From: Cryptomeria japonica
Lineage: Eukaryota > Streptophyta > Pinopsida > Cupressales > Cupressaceae
NCBI RefSeq assembly: GCF_030272615.1
Contig: NC_081415.1
Span: 601,917,644 to 601,981,643 of the forward strand
DNA: 64,000 nt
Direction of reading: 5' to 3'
Shown: in pieces, positions 59,430 to 64,000 of the stretch
Position numbering within the stretch: the first letter of the stretch is position 1
Layout of the letters: each line of letters starts with the position of its first letter
The notes under the pieces: generated by a model
Database searches by the model: none
The model's input: only the letters and a program-made list of their open reading frames with translations
Told to the model about the DNA's origin: nothing
Position numbers and translations under genes: made by a program

Positions 59430-60757
59430 AGGTGCGAAATCAAGTTTTCTAAAATGATGGTGGTGGGAGTTCTTGTATGGTATTTGAATGCATTGGTGAT
59501 GATTTTGATCTTGCCGCAAGGAAGAATTTGGATTCTTTGAAGGTCCTAGATGCTTTGTTCTCTCTTCATGTTGCTACTAAGAACATTTTTTCTTCTTGGG
59601 TGGGTCTGAAGATTTTGTTGAAGGGTCTTAGTAACTTGATTCTCCCACTTGTGGGCCATGAAATATATCCACAACAAAAAATGTTCAGCGCTCTTTTGGT
59701 CTTTCCTTAAGGGTAAGAGCTATTCCTTGATTTTGCACTCTATGGATCATGCCTCTGGGTCCTTTTCTATTTTTGTCTCAGATTGCATTGTGGATAAGGG
59801 CATTGCTTACATGGAGCACTAACTTATGGGCAAATGTTTTGGGGCTCAATCAAATATTGAGTCAGGTTTTTCTTGGGTGGCTTGAAAATTGAAAAAGAAA
59901 GGTCAGATGGATGTGGTAGCTATGCTGAAGGATTTCTTTTATTTTTCATTTACTTGTCAGGAAGATATTTCTATTGTTCTTTCTAGTGGCCCTTGGATGT
60001 TAGGTTATTCTCCATTGACTCTTAAACATTGAGGATGGGGTTTTAACCCTAAGGAATGGTCATGTGATGTAACCCCTATTTGGGTTAGACTTCTAGGCCC
60101 CCCCTTAAATTTTGGGATGAAGAAATCTTTCATAGCTTGGCGGCTTGGTTTGGGGAGCTTATTTTCCTAGATCCTATGACTATGTCAAGAATTAGGCTAG
60201 TGCATGCTCATATTTGCATCAACATTAAACATTTAGCCTAGTTGCAAATGAAAATATAAATTAACTCCAAACTTGGTGCTTGGGCTCAAGCAGCTGAATT
60301 TGAATCCATTTCCTTTTCTTGCTTCCATTGTAAGAAAGTGAGCTATTGGGCTAGGGATTTCTTGGTTAAAGCTTAAAAGGTCTGTAAGAAAGTGTGGTAG
60401 AAGAAGCTTTCTGAGGTGGCTGGGTCTACCCCTATCCCTCCCTTTAGATTGGATGTGGCTCCTAACTTGTTGGCCCCCAATCCTTCTTTCTTGGAAACTC
60501 CTAGTGTTGAAGCTATTGATTTAGTGGTGGATATTCCCAAAGGGTTAGGGGATAGTCCTCTTACCATCTCTTTTAATGCTTCTATAGTGGATAACCCTAC
60601 TCTTGATGTTGATGCTTCCCTTTCTCACTTTCAGATTCCTATAGTTTTTAAGGAGAATGTGGTGTTGCCTTTGGTATCTGATATTCCTTCCAATATTATG
60701 GATGAGGAGCCATTTACAGTGGTCAAATCCAAAAATCATCGTAGGGATTCTCCTTAA
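59430..60757 (+). pseudogene. LINE-2 ORF1 (DUF4283-type nucleic-acid-binding protein)
   Basis: After an N-terminal stretch (59477-59710) with a shift near 59700, the DUF4283 domain is seen: FVSDCIVDKGIAYMEH, MDVVAMLKDFFYFSFTCQED, VLSSGPWMLGYSPLTLKH, then GWGFNPKEWSCDVTPIWVRL. A frameshift near 60110 leads to EEIFHSLAAWFGELIFLDPM. A CxxC-like FSCFHCKKVSYWARDF (about 60315-60360) looks like a decayed zinc knuckle. A Pro/Ser/Val-rich tail follows, ending at 60757. ORF1 proteins coat the LINE RNA. Confidence 0.82.
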
Positions 60758-60944
60758 TCCAATCCTATTAGAGTTAAGACTAGGAACCAACAAAAAGAGG
60801 ACCATAATTTTGAGTCTAAGCACCCAAGTAGACCCCATTAGTTATTTAGATAAGCCGAGATAAGAAAAGTAAGTTTGATATTGCTAAAGGGACACATTGT
60901 ACTCTCCCATAGATAGGCTTTTTGGGCATGTCTTTCAGATCTAA

Positions 60945-61645
60945 ATGAATGTTATTTCATGGAACATCGAGGGGCTTACTGACCCCCATAAACATGATCT
61001 CTAATCCAATTTGATTAGGGATCATAGATCAGATATTTTCTTGTTCAAGAAAATAAAATACAGAGTGATAAGCTTCAAAGAATTAAGTTGGTCCTATTTA
61101 AAAATGTTGATGTTCACTTTTGTGATGTTGATGGGGCTTTGGGAGGTATTTCTAGCTTCTGGAACTCAAAATTGGTGAATGGTATAGTAATTTTATCTAG
61201 TCCAAACCATATTGCTACCCATTTTGTTCATTTGAGAGATGATACTTCTTGTACTATTTCAAACGTTTATGCTCTAAATAGTAAAGTGGCCAAAAAAGCC
61301 TTGTGTTCTTCCCTCTATGGTTTTCTTTCTACTATCTAATCGATTAAATGATTGGTGATGGGGGATTTCAATACTCCTTTTCATTACAATGAGAAGAAAG
61401 GAGGGGCTCCAATTGCTGAAGATAGTGCCCAATATTTACTCCTCTTCATGAATCAATTCTTAGGGTTTTCTAGATTTGGAGTTGCAAGGAACCTCTTTTA
61501 CTTTCTCTAATAGGTGTTATGGTGGTGACCCGATTTAAGTCAAATTGGATAGAGCCTTGATTTCTCATGTCTGGTTGGTCTCATACTCTTGCAACCTTTT
61601 TGTTCTCTCTCGTATTGGGTCTGATCATTTTCCTATTGCCCTCTC
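60945..61645 (+). pseudogene. LINE-2 ORF2 N-terminal endonuclease
   Basis: An ATG at 60945 gives MNVISWNIEGLTDPHK, the standard L1-type endonuclease start. Further landmarks are LGGISSFWNSKL, VMGDFNTPFHYNEKKGG and, just before the insertion, RIGSDHFPIALS (the SDH catalytic box). Stops near 61005 and 61335 and shifts near 61070 and 61470 break it. The endonuclease would nick target DNA. Confidence 0.85.
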
Positions 61646-62555
61646 TGTTGGAAACCAATAACACTGAGAGGGGGGTGAATCAATGTTATACCAAAATAAA
61701 AGATTTTAGCCTTAACATAACATTCATTAATCAACCGATATACCGGTATAAATAGAATTGAAAGAAGTAATGCAACCAATAGGCCAAACACATAAATGAG
61801 AACCACAACACACAGATTTATACATGGAAAACCTCAATGAGGAAAAACCATGGTGGGATTTGTGACCCACAATATCAATTCACTGGCCATATGAAGTGAT
61901 ATTACAATATATGATGGACCTACACTTGCAGGAAGGCTTACAGCCTAGAGCACATTGCTCAATCACAATAGGAGCCTCATTGACTACATAAAATTCCATA
62001 CAACAATCCAGAGAAGCATGAACTACTAAGATATCATCTTCAATGCTAGAATACAGTTCCGATTTAAGCTCTATCTATTTCAATTAAAACCCTAGACCTC
62101 TATACCAGAATAACCCTTACAATGAATTTTTCACATCCATAGTCTCTCTAAATAATTTCACATCATATTACATTTCCATGTCCATCACATGTCCATCCTT
62201 GTTACAAAATGATCTAATCAATCTACCCTATATACCCTATACAAATTTATGCCTTATGTCGGCTTACAACGATATATACAATATCAGATTACATGGCCAT
62301 ATAATATAAATGAATAAACATTAAAACAAGTTTCCGATGTTGGATCCAAGATGTGTCGGCCTCCAATACCGATGACCTTTACTATACCATGTCTGCCTAT
62401 ATTGCCAATGACCAAAGAAATCTTCTATCCTACCGGTGCTGGTGTAGAGTTTGTGAAGTGCTTGTCGATACACCACATGAAGTCAGAACCCAAAATCATG
62501 TTGCTATCAATGAAAAAATAGTAAAACCTAACCAATAGAGTGTCAATTCCCAACA
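61646..62555 (-). repeat. Element E 3' LTR
   Basis: 910 bases. Minus-strand start TGTTGGGAATTG and end GGTTTCCAACA, so the ends form the inverted repeat TGTTGG/CCAACA. It contains the TTTTTCC block (61818-61875) and the TGATTCACCCCCC motif (61661-61682 on the plus strand as GGGGGGTGAATCA). Confidence 0.85.
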
Positions 62556-62765
62556 ATCTCCCCCTTTGGCATTGATGGCAACACTCATGCGAAAAATGGT
62601 CATGGTTTCAACTATTAGTTTCATCCTGCCCTGCTCCCCCTGAGCTGAATATGCAAAATACTCCATACCTCCAAAAAATTTGTAACTCCCCCTAGTGTAT
62701 GCAATTCTTCATTCTTTTTCACATGTAATGTATACTACTCCCCCTTTGAAATCAATGCCAAAAAA
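62556..62765 (-). promoter_or_regulatory. Reiterated polypurine tract of Element E
   Basis: The minus strand has AAAGGGGGAGAT next to the LTR, and further GGGGGAG runs near 62635, 62693 and 62742, two of them next to a TTG(A/G)...ATGCCAA(A) context. Confidence 0.8.
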
Positions 62766-62817
62766 TTTTTTGTCAAAGAATAAGTACTGTACACTGAATA
62801 CCTCCAAAAATGTCTTA

Positions 62818-64000
62818 CTAGAGCTTGACCAATTTCAAGATTTCCAGATAAGCTTTCTCTAGTAACTCCATATAAGTATCCCACATGGTTTTGAATGTGC
62901 TAGAGATAGATACAAGTCCACTTAGTAAATATGCAAGTGATTTTTTCTCATTAACTTCTATCGGTGAGGGCTTTCCTAGCATATCCATGCATTCCTTCTT
63001 ATGTACACAAAGTGAATCTAATCTTGGACTCACCAAACCTTTGAGACTTCTGGCTCTCTGAATGATCTTATCTCTCTCTTTTTCAAGAGAAGAAATTTGG
63101 TTCTCCAAAGTCAAAATTTGTCCATAAATAGATGTTGTTAGTGAAATTAATCCATTAAATGAGCTAGCAATATTAGCAATTTTCTCATGTATCTCTTCTA
63201 TCTAAATTTGTTGTCAGTATCTCAATATTGCAACATACCCTATATATATTAGTACATTGTTTCAAATAATTTTCTATCAAAATTAGCTTATCCTCAATCT
63301 TTTTCTTTTCTCTATCAATGATCTAATCAAAAGCGGTTCTCTTAGCCAAAGTGAATTTTTCAAGTGCATGCCGGTTAGAGATCTGCTGTAAGGATTGAAT
63401 GTCTTTTGATATGTGTTTAGTTATTACCTTAATATTGCGAAAAGAGCTTGCTTCATTTTCAATCTTACACTCTGGGACCAGTCTGTGCAAAACAATTATG
63501 GATTGATCTATAATCCCCTTGTCTATGGTTCCCTCCTTCATCAGTTTATGAGCAGCCATCATCATTAGTAATGTGGGACTCATCTCTGTGATGCTTTTCT
63601 TTTCCACTAGAGAAGTGTCTATTGTCAATAATGATGTGCCAACAACTGGTTCCCTACCGGATTCCCCTATTTTCTCTGATGATTTATCCTTTAATACCTC
63701 TTCACTTGCACCGGTGGCTTCGCCATCTGGTGTAGTTTGTGCAACTGCCAGCTCCTCTCTAGGAATAATATCCTCAACCTATACATTAGTATCCAAAGGA
63801 CAATTGTCCTCAATGTTAGTATCATGTACAATGTTCTCTGCATTAACCGGTGTCTCAGTATTTGTCTATACATTTGTGTTTACCAGTGGCTCAATTTCCA
63901 CTATCTTGATATTCTTCAAATCAAAGGATGGAGTACCCATGATCCCTTTACCTTTCCCTCCAACCAGTATATCTACAATATCTAGTTTTGTCTCCGGTGA
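62818..64000 (-). pseudogene. Element E internal ORF, acidic then coiled-coil protein
   Basis: Read on the minus strand from the window edge: a linker-like region (GKGKGIMGTPSFDLKNIKIV, then an acidic Thr/Asn/Glu-rich stretch with two stops), a helical part (MSPTLLMMMAAHKLMKEG), and after a shift near 63320 a coiled-coil-like C-terminus (LENQISSLEKERDKIIQRAR) ending at 62818. No protease, integrase, polymerase or RNase H motif. The start lies outside the window. I do not recognise the family. It could be an accessory ORF downstream of pol (env-like, as in some Sireviruses) or the only ORF of a non-autonomous element. Confidence 0.6.

Larger units (their letters stand above)
59430..61645 (+). 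mobile_element. LINE-2, non-LTR retrotransposon cut by Element E
   Basis: A DUF4283-type ORF1 with a zinc-knuckle remnant is followed by the start of an ORF2 with an AP-endonuclease domain, the plant L1 order. The reverse transcriptase is not in the window because Element E inserted at 61646 inside the endonuclease region. Left end undefined. Confidence 0.85.
61641..64000 (-). mobile_element. Element E, copia-type element carrying a non-pol ORF (3' end)
   Basis: A minus-strand 3' LTR at 61646-62555 with a purine tract just to its right. The interior to the window end encodes no pol motif but a helical, charged protein where RNase H would be expected. The left flank CTCTC (61641-61645) is a possible target duplication; the partner is beyond the window. 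Confidence 0.75.

Noticed and set aside
62353-62538. 61-codon plus-strand frame
   Set aside because: Lies inside the Element E LTR and has no recognisable motif.

Overview
This window looks like intergenic DNA from a large, repeat-rich seed-plant nuclear genome. I find no ordinary host gene, tRNA, rRNA or CRISPR array. Almost everything recognisable is a retroelement: Ty1/copia elements with Sirevirus-like features, Ty3/gypsy elements of Tat-like and Athila-like type, and LINEs. Most are old: stop codons, frameshifts and truncations break nearly every reading frame. The long untranslated regions, age and nesting suit a gymnosperm (conifer-like) genome, but that is inference; no host gene fixes the species.

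Layout. 1-5937: Copia-1a on the minus strand, with its 3' LTR cut by the window start and a full 5' LTR at 4483-5937. 5938-13570: Gypsy-D on the minus strand (protease and gag remnants), its gag split by a LINE remnant carrying an RNase H domain. 13571-15950: AT-rich DNA with a microsatellite. 15951-16395 and 56082-58760: two halves of one uncharacterised pseudogene (ORF-X). They are separated by Element A (16396-56076), which is bounded by LTRs and by a 5-bp target duplication GTTCC.

Element A is a gypsy-type element with no recognisable polymerase. It was itself hit by Copia-2 (19462-48122, target duplication CTCAT) and by a copia LTR that is now solo (53033-54253). Inside Copia-2 is a chain of further elements: Gypsy-B (20881 to about 30648, plus strand, Tat-like, with G-patch and second RNase H), Copia-1b (30649-34445, plus strand, 5'-truncated) and Gypsy-C (34511-45510, minus strand, Athila-like, with both LTRs and an extra ORF downstream of pol). 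59430-61645: a plus-strand LINE (DUF4283-type ORF1 and endonuclease), cut by Element E. 61646-64000: the 3' LTR and part of the interior of Element E, a minus-strand copia-type element whose visible interior encodes a non-pol, helical protein.

How the parts relate. The copia families share LTR and 3'-UTR signals (a reiterated GGGGGAG purine tract, a TGATTCACCCCC motif near the LTR end, and a TTTTTCC...TTTTCC block). These are also present in pol-less Element E, which suggests it uses the machinery of an autonomous partner. Element A shares its polypurine tract, a duplicated 3'-UTR motif and a gag C-terminal domain with Gypsy-B, suggesting a similar non-autonomous/autonomous relationship. The best candidates for undescribed biology are ORF-X, Gypsy-C ORF3, the Element E protein and the Element A gag-like protein.
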